Shown: positions 1-6,367, numbered from the stretch's first letter. The stretch: 11,355 bases of DNA from Actinomycetes bacterium (GCA_023426865.1 JAEZBT010000301.1:1-11355); one strand, 5' to 3'. The notes: generated by a model from the sequence alone, not told the origin. Made by a program: numbers and translations.

Positions 1-27
1 CCTCTCGGGCCGGGCGCGCCACCGGCG

Positions 28-765
28 TCACTCCTGGACCGATCCCCCGGCGGCGAGGATCTTCTCGCGCGCGGTCGCCGAGACGGCCGAGACCGACACG
101 TCCAGCTTGACCGCGACGTCGCCGACCCCGAGGACCTTGACCGGCTGGCCCTTGCGGACCGCGCCCTTCGCCACGAGGTCCTCGGCCGTGACCGCGCCAC
201 CCTTGGGGTACAGCTCGGCGAGCCGGTCGAGGTTGACCACCTGGTAGGTGGTCTTGAACGGGTTCTTGAAGCCGCGCAGCTTCGGCTGGCGCATGTGCAG
301 CGGGATGCCGCCACCCTCGCGCCGCTCCGGAACCTGGTAGCGCGCCTTCGTACCCTTGGTACCGCGGCCCGCCGTCTTGCCCTTCGAGCCCTCGCCGCGA
401 CCCACGCGGGTCTTCGGCGTGTGGGCCCCCGGGGCCGGACGCAGGTGGTGCACCCGCAGGGTGCCGCCGAGGCCCTCGGCCGCCGCGGGGGCCGCAGCCT
501 TGGCCGACGCCTTGGGGGCGTCCGCCTTCGCGGTGGCCTTGGTGGCCTTGGCGGCCGGCTTCTCGGCCTTGGGCGTGTCGGCCTTGGCAGCCTTCGCGGG
601 CTTCTCCGCAGCCGCCTTCGCCTCGGGGGCGTCGGCCTTCGCGGCCTTCGTCGCCTTGGCCGGCTTCTCGGCAGCAGCCGTCTCGGCCTTGGCGGCGGGC
701 TTGCGCGCCGGCTTCTTCTCGGTCGCCTCCGCGTCCGCGGGTGCGTCCTTCTTGTTCTCTGCCAT
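28..765 (-). CDS. rplO: 50S ribosomal protein L15 (uL15) with long Lys/Ala-rich N-terminal extension
   Basis: Large-subunit protein uL15, which binds 23S rRNA late in 50S assembly. The product is 245 aa; the family is usually about 145-150 aa. Residues 102-245 form the normal core: a TLRVHHLRPAPGAH-type opening, the Gly/Lys/Arg-rich rRNA-binding stretch (KTRVGRGEGSKGKTAGRG) and the C-terminal L18e/L15 fold. Residues 1-101 are an extra low-complexity arm; by hand count it has about 42 Ala, 21 Lys and 10 Pro, with repeated AAEKPAKA and KADAP units. I chose the ATG at 765 because a GAGGAGG ribosome-binding site lies 10 nt upstream; a GTG at 771 overlaps the rpmD stop but is only 4 nt from that site. 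It is the last gene of the cluster here; by convention secY would follow below position 1, and positions 1-27 hold no recognisable signal. The function of the core is certain, that of the arm unknown. Confidence 0.96.
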   Translation of the reverse strand: MAENKKDAPADAEATEKKPARKPAAKAETAAAEKPAKATKAAKADAPEAKAAAEKPAKAAKADTPKAEKPAAKATKATAKADAPKASAKAAAPAAAEGLGGTLRVHHLRPAPGAHTPKTRVGRGEGSKGKTAGRGTKGTKARYQVPERREGGGIPLHMRQPKLRGFKNPFKTTYQVVNLDRLAELYPKGGAVTAEDLVAKGAVRKGQPVKVLGVGDVAVKLDVSVSAVSATAREKILAAGGSVQE

Positions 766-767
766 GG

Positions 768-950
768 TCACTCGACCTCCTCGACGGTGACGAGGTGCGC
801 CACCGTGGCGACCATGCCGCGGATCTCGGGTCGGTCCTCCTTGACGACGATGTCGCCGATGCGCTTGAGGCCGAGGCTCCGCAGCGTGTCACGCTGGTTC
901 TGCTTGCCGCCGATGACGGACCGGGTCTGGGTCACCTTGAGACGGGGCAT
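768..950 (-). CDS. rpmD: 50S ribosomal protein L30 (uL30)
   Basis: Small 50S protein uL30, 60 aa, the usual bacterial length. It opens MPRLKVTQTRSVIGGK and carries the family's RDTLRSLGLKRIGD block, in which a conserved helix contacts 23S/5S rRNA, followed by VVKEDRPEIRGMVATV. The frame is open further upstream, but the ATG at 950 gives the standard N-terminus and overlaps the rpsE stop by one base (TGATG), an arrangement typical of translational coupling. A GAAGG sequence about 10 nt upstream can serve as ribosome-binding site. It ends 2 nt before rplO. uL30 is absent from some bacteria, so its presence is informative but ordinary for actinobacteria. Confidence 0.96.
   Translation of the reverse strand: MPRLKVTQTRSVIGGKQNQRDTLRSLGLKRIGDIVVKEDRPEIRGMVATVAHLVTVEEVE
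776..782 (-). promoter_or_regulatory. Ribosome-binding site deciding the rplO start
   Basis: GAGGAGG on the minus strand, inside the last codons of rpmD. It is 10 nt from the ATG at 765 and 4 nt from the in-frame GTG at 771. The spacing favours the ATG. Confidence 0.6.
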
Positions 951-1591
951 CACGCACCCGCCTTCGCGGCCAGGCCGGCCTCGCGCGCACGCAGCAGCGC
1001 GGCGGGAGTCACGTGCTCGACGGACAGGCCGCGGCGAGCGGCGACCGACTCGGGCTCCTCGAGCCCGCGCAGGGCCGCCACCGTGGCGTGCACGATGTTG
1101 ATCGCGTTCGACGAGCCCATCGACTTGGACAGGATGTCGTGGACGCCGGCGCACTCCAGGACCGCGCGGACCGGACCGCCGGCGATGACGCCGGTACCGG
1201 GGGACGCGGGCCGCAGGAAGACGACGCCTGCGGCGGCCTCGCCCTGGATGGGGTGCGGGATGGTGCCCTGGACGCGGGGCACGCGGAAGAAGCTCTTCTT
1301 GGCCTCCTCCACGCCCTTCGCGATCGCGGCGGGCACCTCCTTGGCCTTGCCGTAGCCGACGCCGACGGTGCCGTCGCCGTCACCCACCACGACGAGCGCG
1401 GTGAAGCTGAAGCGGCGACCGCCCTTGACGACCTTCGAGACGCGGTTGATCGCAACCACGCGCTCGAGGAAGGCGCTCTTCTCGGCCTGCTCGGGACCGC
1501 CGCGGCGGTTGTCCCGGCGGTCGCCACGCTCGCGCCGGTCGCCCCCGCCGGCGCCCTGGGCTCCGGTGTTGCTGCGCTGCGGTGCAGCCAT
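950..1591 (-). CDS. rpsE: 30S ribosomal protein S5 (uS5)
   Basis: uS5 lies near the decoding centre and the mRNA entry channel; changes in its N-terminal loop are known to give spectinomycin resistance or ribosomal ambiguity. The product is 213 aa. Residues 1-37 form a Gly/Arg/Asp-rich tail (DRRERGDRRDNRRGG at 18-32) longer than in E. coli. Residues about 38-105 carry the dsRNA-binding-like S5 domain (FLERVVAINRVSKVVKGGRR, then VVVGDGDGTVGVGYGKAKEVP), and residues about 110-185 the C-terminal S5 domain (HDILSKSMGSSNAINIVHAT). I chose the ATG at 1591, which lies 40 nt after rplR with an AGAGGA site about 8 nt upstream; the frame stays open through rplR but there it is only a shadow. Its TGA stop overlaps the rpmD ATG by one base. 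No oddity beyond the charged tail. Confidence 0.97.
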   Translation of the reverse strand: MAAPQRSNTGAQGAGGGDRRERGDRRDNRRGGPEQAEKSAFLERVVAINRVSKVVKGGRRFSFTALVVVGDGDGTVGVGYGKAKEVPAAIAKGVEEAKKSFFRVPRVQGTIPHPIQGEAAAGVVFLRPASPGTGVIAGGPVRAVLECAGVHDILSKSMGSSNAINIVHATVAALRGLEEPESVAARRGLSVEHVTPAALLRAREAGLAAKAGA

Positions 1592-1631
1592 CAGTGCTTC
1601 CTCTGCTTCCGTACGGTGATGACGTGGGCGG

Positions 1632-2003
1632 TCACAGGGCCAGCCCGCCTTCGCGGGCGCCCTCGGCGACTGCCGCGACCCGGCCGTGGTACTTGTTGCC
1701 ACCACGGTCGAACACGACGGCCTCGATGCCGGCGGCCTTCGCACGCTCGGCGACGAGCTCGCCGACGCGGCGCGCCTTGGCGGTCTTGTCGCCGTCGAAG
1801 GCGCGCAGGTCCGCCTCGAGGGTGGACGCCGAGACCAGGGTGCGGCCGACGGCGTCGTCCACCACCTGGGCAACCATGTGCCGGGTGGAACGGGTGACCA
1901 CCAGGCGGGGCCGCGCGGCGGTGCCGACGACCTTCTTGCGCAGGCGCAGGTGACGGCGGGCACGCGAGATGGCCTTGCCCTTGCCCTTGATCGTGATAGC
2001 CAT
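1632..2003 (-). CDS. rplR: 50S ribosomal protein L18 (uL18)
   Basis: uL18 binds 5S rRNA and attaches it, with uL5, to the central protuberance of the 50S subunit. The product is 123 aa, normal for actinobacteria. It has the basic N-terminus (KGKGKAISRARRHLRLRKK), the RPRLVVTRSTRHM strand and the closing FDRGGNKYHGRVAAVAEGAREGGL signature. The start is uncertain by two codons: the ATG at 2003 gives the conventional MAITIKGKGK opening and lies 2 nt past the rplF stop, while a GTG at 2009 overlaps that stop (GTGA) and is better spaced from the purine stretch GGAAAGG. I prefer the ATG on family grounds. A 40-nt spacer without a convincing structure separates it from rpsE. Confidence 0.96.
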   Translation of the reverse strand: MAITIKGKGKAISRARRHLRLRKKVVGTAARPRLVVTRSTRHMVAQVVDDAVGRTLVSASTLEADLRAFDGDKTAKARRVGELVAERAKAAGIEAVVFDRGGNKYHGRVAAVAEGAREGGLAL

Positions 2004-2005
2004 CG

Positions 2006-2545
2006 TCACTTACCAGCCTTTCCGGCCTTACGACGGACGACCTCGCCCGCGTACCGCACACCCTTGCCCTTGTACGGCTCGGGCTTGCGGATCTTGCGGA
2101 TGTTCGCGGCGACCTCGCCCACCTGCTGCTTGTCGATGCCGCTGACGGCGAACTTCGTCGGCGACGTCACCTCGAAGGTGATGCCCGCCGGCGCCGTGAC
2201 GACGACCGGGTGGCTGAAGCCGAGCGCGAACTCGAGGTCGGCGCCCTTGGCGGTGACGCGGTAGCCCGTGCCCACGATCTCGAGGCGCTTGGTGTAGCCC
2301 TCGGTCACGCCGGTCACGAGGTTCGCGATGAGCGTGCGGGTGAGCCCGTGCAGCGAGCGCGAGAGACGCTCGTCGTCGGGCCGGGTCACGACGATCGCGC
2401 CGCTGTCGTCACGGGCGACCGCGATGGGCGCCGGCACGACGTGCTCGAGCGTCCCCTTCGGGCCCTTGACGGTCACCTGCGCGCCGTCGATGCTGACGTC
2501 CACCCCGGCCGGGACCGGGACGGGGACCTTGCCGATGCGAGACAT
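2006..2545 (-). CDS. rplF: 50S ribosomal protein L6 (uL6)
   Basis: uL6 binds 23S rRNA domain VI next to the sarcin-ricin loop and the factor-binding site. The product is 179 aa, the usual length, from an MSRIGKVPVPVPAGV opening. It has two tandem L6 domains: N-terminal (about 10-82, with VTVKGPKGTLEH) and C-terminal (about 90-170, with VGTGYRVTAKGADLEFALGFSHPV). The late GKGVRYAGEVVRRKAGKAGK tail, shared with the family, contacts rRNA. A GAGAGGAGC site lies about 6 nt before the ATG at 2545. It starts 23 nt after rpsH and ends next to rplR, whose alternative GTG start would overlap the stop. Nothing is missing or unusual. Confidence 0.97.
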   Translation of the reverse strand: MSRIGKVPVPVPAGVDVSIDGAQVTVKGPKGTLEHVVPAPIAVARDDSGAIVVTRPDDERLSRSLHGLTRTLIANLVTGVTEGYTKRLEIVGTGYRVTAKGADLEFALGFSHPVVVTAPAGITFEVTSPTKFAVSGIDKQQVGEVAANIRKIRKPEPYKGKGVRYAGEVVRRKAGKAGK

Positions 2546-2568
2546 GGCTGCTCCTCTCCCTCTCTCGG

Positions 2569-2967
2569 CTACCAGACGTAGGCGAGGACTTCCCCGCCCA
2601 CGCCCTTCTTGGCTGCCTGCTTGTCGGTCAGGAGGCCGGACGACGTGGACAGGATCGCCACGCCGAGGCCGCCCAGCACGCGGGGCAGGTTGGTGGACTT
2701 GGCGTACACACGCAGGCCCGGCTTGGACACGCGGCGGACGCCGGCGAGCGAACGCTCGCGGTTGGGGCCGAACTTCAGCTGGATCGTGAGGTTCTTGCCC
2801 ACCGGGGCGTCCTCGACGGTCCAGCTCGCGATGTAGCCCTCGGACTTGAGGATCTCCGCGATGTTGGCCTTGAGCTTGGAGTACGGCATGGTCACTGAGT
2901 CGTGGTACGCCGAGTTGGCGTTCCGCAGTCGCGTGAGCATGTCCGCGATCGGGTCGGTCATCGTCAT
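2569..2967 (-). CDS. rpsH: 30S ribosomal protein S8 (uS8)
   Basis: uS8 is a primary 16S rRNA-binding protein of the central domain; in E. coli it also represses the spc operon by binding its mRNA near rplE. The product is 132 aa, exactly the common length. It opens MTMTDPIADMLTRLRNA and includes the C-terminal signature STSSGLLTDKQAAKKGVGGEVLAYVW in which the STS motif contacts rRNA helix 21. I chose the ATG at 2967 over the one at 2961 because MTMTDPIADML is the usual actinobacterial form and the GAGGAAGGG purine stretch lies close upstream. It ends with TAG and is separated from rpsN by 55 nt. Whether it autoregulates here cannot be told from sequence alone. Confidence 0.97.
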   Translation of the reverse strand: MTMTDPIADMLTRLRNANSAYHDSVTMPYSKLKANIAEILKSEGYIASWTVEDAPVGKNLTIQLKFGPNRERSLAGVRRVSKPGLRVYAKSTNLPRVLGGLGVAILSTSSGLLTDKQAAKKGVGGEVLAYVW

Positions 2968-3022
2968 CGGGCTTGTGCCCTTCCTCGCCGTGGTATCCCT
3001 CCCGGGACCGGCGGCGTAGTGG

Positions 3023-3208
3023 TTACCAGCTGCTCTTGGTGACGCCGGGGAGCTCGCCGCGGTGCGCCATCTCGCGCACGCAGATGCGGCAGAGGCCGAA
3101 CTTGCGGTACACGGCGCGCGGACGGCCGCACTTCTGGCACCGGCTGTAGGCACGGACGGCGAACTTCTGCTTCCGCGCCGCCTTGTTGATCAGGGCGGTC
3201 TTCGCCAT
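3023..3208 (-). CDS. rpsN: 30S ribosomal protein S14, zinc-binding type Z (uS14)
   Basis: uS14 sits in the 30S head and helps join uS3, uS10 and uS19. At 61 aa this is the short type Z (C+) form, and its zinc ligands are visible: C24 and C27 (CQKC), then C40 and C43 (CRIC). The rest matches the family (AKTALINKAARKQKFAVRAYSRC, MAHRGELPGVTKSSW). The type without cysteines, often under Zur control in actinobacteria, is not in this window. The ATG at 3208 is 1 nt past the rplE stop and has a perfect AAGGAGG site 6 nt upstream, embedded in the last codons of rplE. It ends in TAA, the only TAA stop in the cluster. Confidence 0.98.
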   Translation of the reverse strand: MAKTALINKAARKQKFAVRAYSRCQKCGRPRAVYRKFGLCRICVREMAHRGELPGVTKSSW

Positions 3209-3209
3209 G

Positions 3210-3782
3210 TCAGTCCTCCTTGAAGGGGAAGCCGAGACGGCGGAGCAGCGAGCGGCCCTCGTCGTCGTTGGTGGCCGTCGTCACGAGGGTGATGTCCATA
3301 CCGCGCACCCGGTCGATCTTGTCGGGGTCGATCTCGTGGAACATGACCTGCTCGGTGAGGCCGAACGTGTAGTTGCCCTGGCCGTCGAACTGCTGGGCCG
3401 ACAGACCGCGGAAGTCACGGATGCGGGGCAGGGCCAGGGTGATCAGCCGGTCCACGAACTCCCACATGCGGTCGCCGCGGAGCGTGGTGTGCGCGCCGAT
3501 CGGCATGCCCTCGCGCAGCTTGAACTGCGCGATGGACTTGCGGGCCTTGGTGACCTGCGGCTTCTGGCCGGTGATGGTCGTCAGGTCGCGGACGGCGCCC
3601 TCGATGAGCTTCGAGTCGCGCGCGGCCTCGCCGACGCCCATGTTCACGACGACCTTGACCAGCCTCGGCACCTGGTTGACGTTCGTGAAGCCGAACTCCT
3701 CGCGCAGCGCGGGGAGGATCTCCGCGGCGTAGCGAGCCTTCAGCCGCGGCGCGGTGCGCGGGGCGACCGTCGTGTCACTCAT
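3210..3782 (-). CDS. rplE: 50S ribosomal protein L5 (uL5)
   Basis: uL5 binds 5S rRNA in the central protuberance and contacts P-site tRNA and the 30S head. The product is 190 aa, slightly longer than the 179 aa of E. coli because of a short N-terminal leader (MSDTTVAPRTAPRLKARY). Recognisable blocks are VPRLVKVVVNMGVGEA (about 38-53), the ITGQKPQVTKARKSIAQFKLREGMPIG stretch (about 70-96), RMWEFVDRLITLALPRIRDFRG and the closing GMDITLVTTATNDDEGRSLLRRLGFPF. Its ATG overlaps the rplX stop by 4 nt (ATGA), and AAGGA lies 6 nt upstream. It is followed after 1 nt by rpsN. An ordinary member of the family. Confidence 0.97.
   Translation of the reverse strand: MSDTTVAPRTAPRLKARYAAEILPALREEFGFTNVNQVPRLVKVVVNMGVGEAARDSKLIEGAVRDLTTITGQKPQVTKARKSIAQFKLREGMPIGAHTTLRGDRMWEFVDRLITLALPRIRDFRGLSAQQFDGQGNYTFGLTEQVMFHEIDPDKIDRVRGMDITLVTTATNDDEGRSLLRRLGFPFKED
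3215..3221 (-). promoter_or_regulatory. Ribosome-binding site of rpsN inside rplE
   Basis: AAGGAGG, the strongest Shine-Dalgarno match in the window, 6 nt before the rpsN ATG. It lies within the last codons of rplE, so ribosomes finishing rplE pass over it. Confidence 0.7.
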
Positions 3783-4123
3783 GCGATGTCCTTACCGGAG
3801 CGCTTGGCCACGCGGACCCGGACGGTCCGGGTGCGCCCGTCGCGCTCGATCTCCTCGGTGCGGTAGCCCACCCGGGTGCCCTTCTTGGACTCCGGGTCGA
3901 CCAGCATCACGTTGCTGACGTGGATGGGGGCCTCGACCGTCTCGATGCCGCCCGTACGGGTGCCGCGGTTGGTGCGGCCTGCCTTCGTGTGCTTGGTCAC
4001 CCGCTGCACACCCTCGACCACCAGGCGGTCCGTCTCGGTCAGCACCTCGAGGACGCGCCCCTGCTTGCCGCGGTCCCGGCCCGCGATGACGACGACGAGG
4101 TCGCCCTTCTTGATCTTCGCCAT
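3779..4123 (-). CDS. rplX: 50S ribosomal protein L24 (uL24)
   Basis: uL24 is an assembly-initiator protein that binds the 5' end of 23S rRNA and sits near the exit of the peptide tunnel. The product is 114 aa. A KOW motif occupies the N-terminus (KKGDLVVVIAGRDRGKQGRVLEV, about 5-27), followed by the conserved VEGVQRVTKHTK block and VSNVMLVDPESKKGTRVGYR. I chose the ATG at 4123, which gives the standard MAKIKKGD opening, overlaps the rplN stop by one base and has GGAGG 7 nt upstream; a GTG directly before it (4126) would add one residue. It ends in an ATGA overlap with rplE. Confidence 0.97.
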   Translation of the reverse strand: MAKIKKGDLVVVIAGRDRGKQGRVLEVLTETDRLVVEGVQRVTKHTKAGRTNRGTRTGGIETVEAPIHVSNVMLVDPESKKGTRVGYRTEEIERDGRTRTVRVRVAKRSGKDIA

Positions 4124-4491
4124 CACAGCACCTCCGGGGCCAGCGAGATGATCTTCATGAAACGCTTGTCCCGCAGCTCGCGGCCCACCGGGCCGAAGAT
4201 GCGCGTCCCGCGGGGCTCGTTGTCGCCCTTGAGGATCACGGCGGCGTTCTCGTCGAACTTGATGTACGAGCCGTCCGGCCGACGCCGCTCCTTGGTCGTG
4301 CGCACGACGACCGCCTTGACGACGTCGCCCTTCTTGACGTTCCCGCCGGGGATCGCGTCCTTGACGGTGGCGACGATGATGTCGCCGATGCCGGCGTAGC
4401 GACGGCCGGAACCGCCGAGCACACGGATGCAGAGGATCTGCTTCGCACCCGTGTTGTCGGCGACCTTCAGTCGCGTCTCCTGCTGGATCAT
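4123..4491 (-). CDS. rplN: 50S ribosomal protein L14 (uL14)
   Basis: uL14 lies at the subunit interface and forms an intersubunit bridge; it is also the docking site of the silencing factor RsfS. The product is 122 aa, exactly the family length. It opens MIQQETRLKVADNTGAKQ, followed by the IGDIIVATVKDAIPGG and KKGDVVKAVVVRT blocks and the closing PRGTRIFGPVGRELRDKRFMKIISLAPEVL. The AGGAG about 9 nt before the ATG at 4491 is a fitting ribosome-binding site. It is the first gene after a 118-nt gap; in E. coli rplN is the first gene of the separate spc operon. Its TGA overlaps the rplX ATG. Confidence 0.98.
   Translation of the reverse strand: MIQQETRLKVADNTGAKQILCIRVLGGSGRRYAGIGDIIVATVKDAIPGGNVKKGDVVKAVVVRTTKERRRPDGSYIKFDENAAVILKGDNEPRGTRIFGPVGRELRDKRFMKIISLAPEVL
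4131..4135 (-). promoter_or_regulatory. Ribosome-binding site deciding the rplX start
   Basis: GGAGG inside the end of rplN, 7 nt from the ATG at 4123 and 4 nt from the adjacent GTG at 4126. The spacing favours the ATG. Confidence 0.6.
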
Positions 4492-4609
4492 GTCCTCGAA
4501 CTCCTGTCGTCGTGCTGGTTCTCGCGGCAGCCCTGGGGCCGGGCGAGCCTTGCCGAACGGATGGTGGTCTGGCGGTCGGGGCGGCGGGCCGCCCGGCCGG
4601 GCTGGGCGA
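4492..4609 (-). other. 118-nt spacer at the S10/spc operon boundary
   Basis: This is the only long gap inside the cluster. Near its transcription-proximal end lies a perfect 12-bp palindrome, GCCCGGCCGGGC at 4591-4602, which can form a 4-bp hairpin with a 4-nt loop. It competes with a neighbouring CGGG/CCCG stem (4585-4595). There is no T-run after it, and I could not find a convincing -35/-10 pair in the rest. It may be an attenuator, an RNA-processing site or a site for uL14/uS8-type control; with this GC content it may also be neutral. Confidence 0.4.
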
Positions 4610-4885
4610 CTACTTCGCCTTCTCCAGGATCTCCACGAGCCGCCAGCGCTTGGTCGCCGACAGCGGGCGGGTCTCCATGATCAGGATCAGGTCGCCGACG
4701 CCGGCCGCGTTCGCCTCGTCGTGCACCTTGACCTTGCTCGTGCGTCGCATGACCTTGCCGTAGAGCGGGTGCTTGACCCGGTCCTCGACCTCGACCACGA
4801 CGGTCTTGTCCATCTTGTCGCTGACCACGTAACCGCGCCGCGTCTTGCGGTACGGCCGGGCCTCTGTGGTGATCGTCTCGCTCAT
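4610..4885 (-). CDS. rpsQ: 30S ribosomal protein S17 (uS17)
   Basis: uS17 is a primary 16S rRNA-binding protein of the 5' domain with an OB fold. The product is 91 aa. It shows the highly conserved YRKTRRGYVVSDKMDKTVVV and RVKHPLYGKVMRRTSKVKVHDE blocks, followed by GVGDLILIMETRPLSATKRWRLVEIL. I chose the ATG at 4885 (MSETITTEARPYRK), which has GAAGG 5 nt upstream; a GTG at 4897 would add four residues and overlap the rpmC stop (GTGA) but has a weaker ribosome-binding site. The stop is TAG, and the 118-nt boundary spacer follows. In E. coli this is the last gene of the S10 operon. Confidence 0.96.
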   Translation of the reverse strand: MSETITTEARPYRKTRRGYVVSDKMDKTVVVEVEDRVKHPLYGKVMRRTSKVKVHDEANAAGVGDLILIMETRPLSATKRWRLVEILEKAK

Positions 4886-4893
4886 CTCTGCCT

Positions 4894-5133
4894 TCACTCC
4901 GCCGGGGTGGGTGCGGTGCGGATGCCGAGCTCGCGCTCACGCAGGATCGTGTAGATCCGCGCGATGTCGCGACGCACGGCCTTCAGTCGGCCATGGCTCT
5001 CGAGCTGTCCGGTCGCGGACTGGAACCGCAGGTTGAACAGCTCCTCCTTGGCCTTCTTGAGCTCCGCCGCCAGGGCGTCGTCGTCCATCCCGTCCAGCTG
5101 GTCGGGCAGGAGAGCCTTCGAACCGATGGCCAT
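4894..5133 (-). CDS. rpmC: 50S ribosomal protein L29 (uL29)
   Basis: uL29 sits at the peptide exit, next to uL23, and helps form the docking platform for trigger factor and SRP. The product is 79 aa; the core is the usual two-helix hairpin (MDDDALAAELKKAKEELFNLRFQSATGQLE, then RLKAVRRDIARIYTILRERE, containing the family's LFNLRFQ motif). It has an actinobacterial-style N-terminal leader (MAIGSKALLPDQ) and a short tail (GIRTAPTPAE). The ATG at 5133 overlaps the rplP stop by one base and a GGGGAG site lies about 9 nt upstream. It is 8 nt from rpsQ. Confidence 0.96.
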   Translation of the reverse strand: MAIGSKALLPDQLDGMDDDALAAELKKAKEELFNLRFQSATGQLESHGRLKAVRRDIARIYTILRERELGIRTAPTPAE

Positions 5134-5552
5134 CAGACGGCACTCCCCTCACGCACGATGAACCGGCACTTCATCGGGAGCTTGTGCATCGCACGGCGCA
5201 TGGCCTCGCGGGCCAGGGGCTCCGGGACGCCGGCGAGCTCGAACATGACGCGGCCGGGCTTGACGTTGGCCACCCACCACTCGGGCGAGCCCTTGCCGGA
5301 GCCCATGCGGGTCTCGGCAGGCTTCTTCGTGATGGGACGGTCCGGGTAGATGTTGATCCAGACCTTGCCGCCACGCTTGATGTGGCGGGTCATGGCGATA
5401 CGGGCGGCCTCGATCTGCCGGTTCGTGACGTAGGCGGGCTCGAGGGCCTGGATCCCGAAGTCGCCGAAGGCGATCTGGGTGCCACCCGTGGCGGCGCCGG
5501 AGCGGCCGGGGTGGTGCTGCTTGCGGTGCTTCAGCCTGCGCGGGATCAGCAT
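5133..5552 (-). CDS. rplP: 50S ribosomal protein L16 (uL16)
   Basis: uL16 is a late-assembling 50S protein that organises the A-site tRNA region and contacts the peptidyl-transferase centre. The product is 139 aa, within the normal range. It opens MLIPRRLKHRKQHH and contains GGTQIAFGDFGIQALEPAYVTNRQIEAARIAMTR, then GGKVWINIYPDRPITKKPAETRMGSGKG. R82 of the last block corresponds to E. coli R81, the residue hydroxylated by YcfD there. The closing AREAMRRAMHKLPMKCRFI is standard. The ATG at 5552 is 2 nt after the rpsC stop, with GGAGG 7 nt upstream; the longer open frame beyond it is the rpsC shadow. Its stop overlaps the rpmC ATG. Confidence 0.97.
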   Translation of the reverse strand: MLIPRRLKHRKQHHPGRSGAATGGTQIAFGDFGIQALEPAYVTNRQIEAARIAMTRHIKRGGKVWINIYPDRPITKKPAETRMGSGKGSPEWWVANVKPGRVMFELAGVPEPLAREAMRRAMHKLPMKCRFIVREGSAV

Positions 5553-5554
5553 CG

Positions 5555-6367
5555 TCAGGCCTCCGTTCCGCTGGTGGTCTCGGCGGCGGGCGCCTCGGCG
5601 GCCGCGGGCGCCTCGGCCCGGGCCTCGGTGCGCTCGCGACGCGGACCGCGGGCCGGACGGTCGGGACGGTCGCCGCGACCACGCGGGGCGCGCGGGGCCT
5701 GGGTGGCCTGCTCGCGGGCGAACTCCTTCTCCGTCATGTCGCCCTTGTAGATCCACACCTTGACGCCGATCTGGCCGAACGTCGTGCGGGCCTCGAACGT
5801 GCCGAAGTCGATGTTCGCGCGGAGCGTGTGCAGCGGCACCCGACCCTCGCGGTAGAACTCCGACCGGCTCATCTCGGCGCCGCCCAGGCGGCCGGCGCAC
5901 TGGACGCGGACACCCTTGGCGCCGGCGCGCTGGGCGGACTGCATGCCCTTGCGCATCGCGCGCCGGAACGAGACGCGGCTCGCGAGCTGCTCGGCGATGC
6001 CCTGGGCGACCAGCTGGGCCTCGAGCTCGGCGTTCTTGACCTCGAGGATGTTCAGCTGGACCTGCTTGCCCGTGAGCTTCTCGAGCTCGCCGCGGATGCG
6101 GTCGGCCTCGGCGCCACGACGACCGATGACGATGCCCGGCCGCGCGGTGTGGATGTCCACACGGACGCGGTCACGCGTGCGCTCGATCTCGACCTTGGCG
6201 ATGCCGGCGCGCTCGAGGCCCGTCGACATCAGCTTGCGGATCTGCACGTCCTCGCGGATGTAGTCGCGGTAGCGCTGCCCGGGCTTGGTGCTGTCGGCGA
6301 ACCAGCGCGACCGGTGGTCGGTCGTGATCCCGAGGCGGTACCCGTGCGGGTTGACCTTCTGTCCCAC
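5555..6367 (-). CDS. rpsC: 30S ribosomal protein S3 (uS3) with extended C-terminal tail, GTG start
   Basis: uS3 lines the mRNA entry tunnel in the 30S head and takes part in mRNA unwinding. The product is 270 aa, against about 233 in E. coli. It opens GQKVNPHGYRLGIT (after the initiator Met from GTG); a KH type-2 domain follows with its GxxG loop at G82-G85 (IGRRG), then the S3 C-terminal domain (about 115-215, with GVRVQCAGRLGGAEMSR and VPLHTLRANIDFG). Residues about 220-270 are a low-complexity tail, first Arg/Pro/Gly-rich and then Ala/Glu-rich, a feature shared by many actinobacterial S3 proteins. I chose the GTG at 6367: it gives the family N-terminus, overlaps the rplV TAG (TAGTG) and has GGGGAGG 8 nt upstream. 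A much longer open frame upstream is a shadow of rplV. Confidence 0.97.
   Translation of the reverse strand: MGQKVNPHGYRLGITTDHRSRWFADSTKPGQRYRDYIREDVQIRKLMSTGLERAGIAKVEIERTRDRVRVDIHTARPGIVIGRRGAEADRIRGELEKLTGKQVQLNILEVKNAELEAQLVAQGIAEQLASRVSFRRAMRKGMQSAQRAGAKGVRVQCAGRLGGAEMSRSEFYREGRVPLHTLRANIDFGTFEARTTFGQIGVKVWIYKGDMTEKEFAREQATQAPRAPRGRGDRPDRPARGPRRERTEARAEAPAAAEAPAAETTSGTEA

Noticed and set aside
1..27. A terminator or the secY start below rplO
   Set aside because: Only 27 nt are present, too few to support any call.
463..765. The repeat-rich start of rplO as an assembly error or frameshift artefact
   Set aside because: The frame is continuous with the conserved core, the start has a good ribosome-binding site, and the codon third positions remain GC-rich as in its neighbours.
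950..1963. A longer version of S5 extending through rplR
   Set aside because: The extension reads rplR in another frame. The ATG at 1591 with its ribosome-binding site gives the conserved protein.
4492..4609. A separate spc-operon promoter in front of rplN
   Set aside because: I searched the 118 nt by eye and found no -10 of the TAnnnT type and no -35 partner; only the palindromes are supportable.
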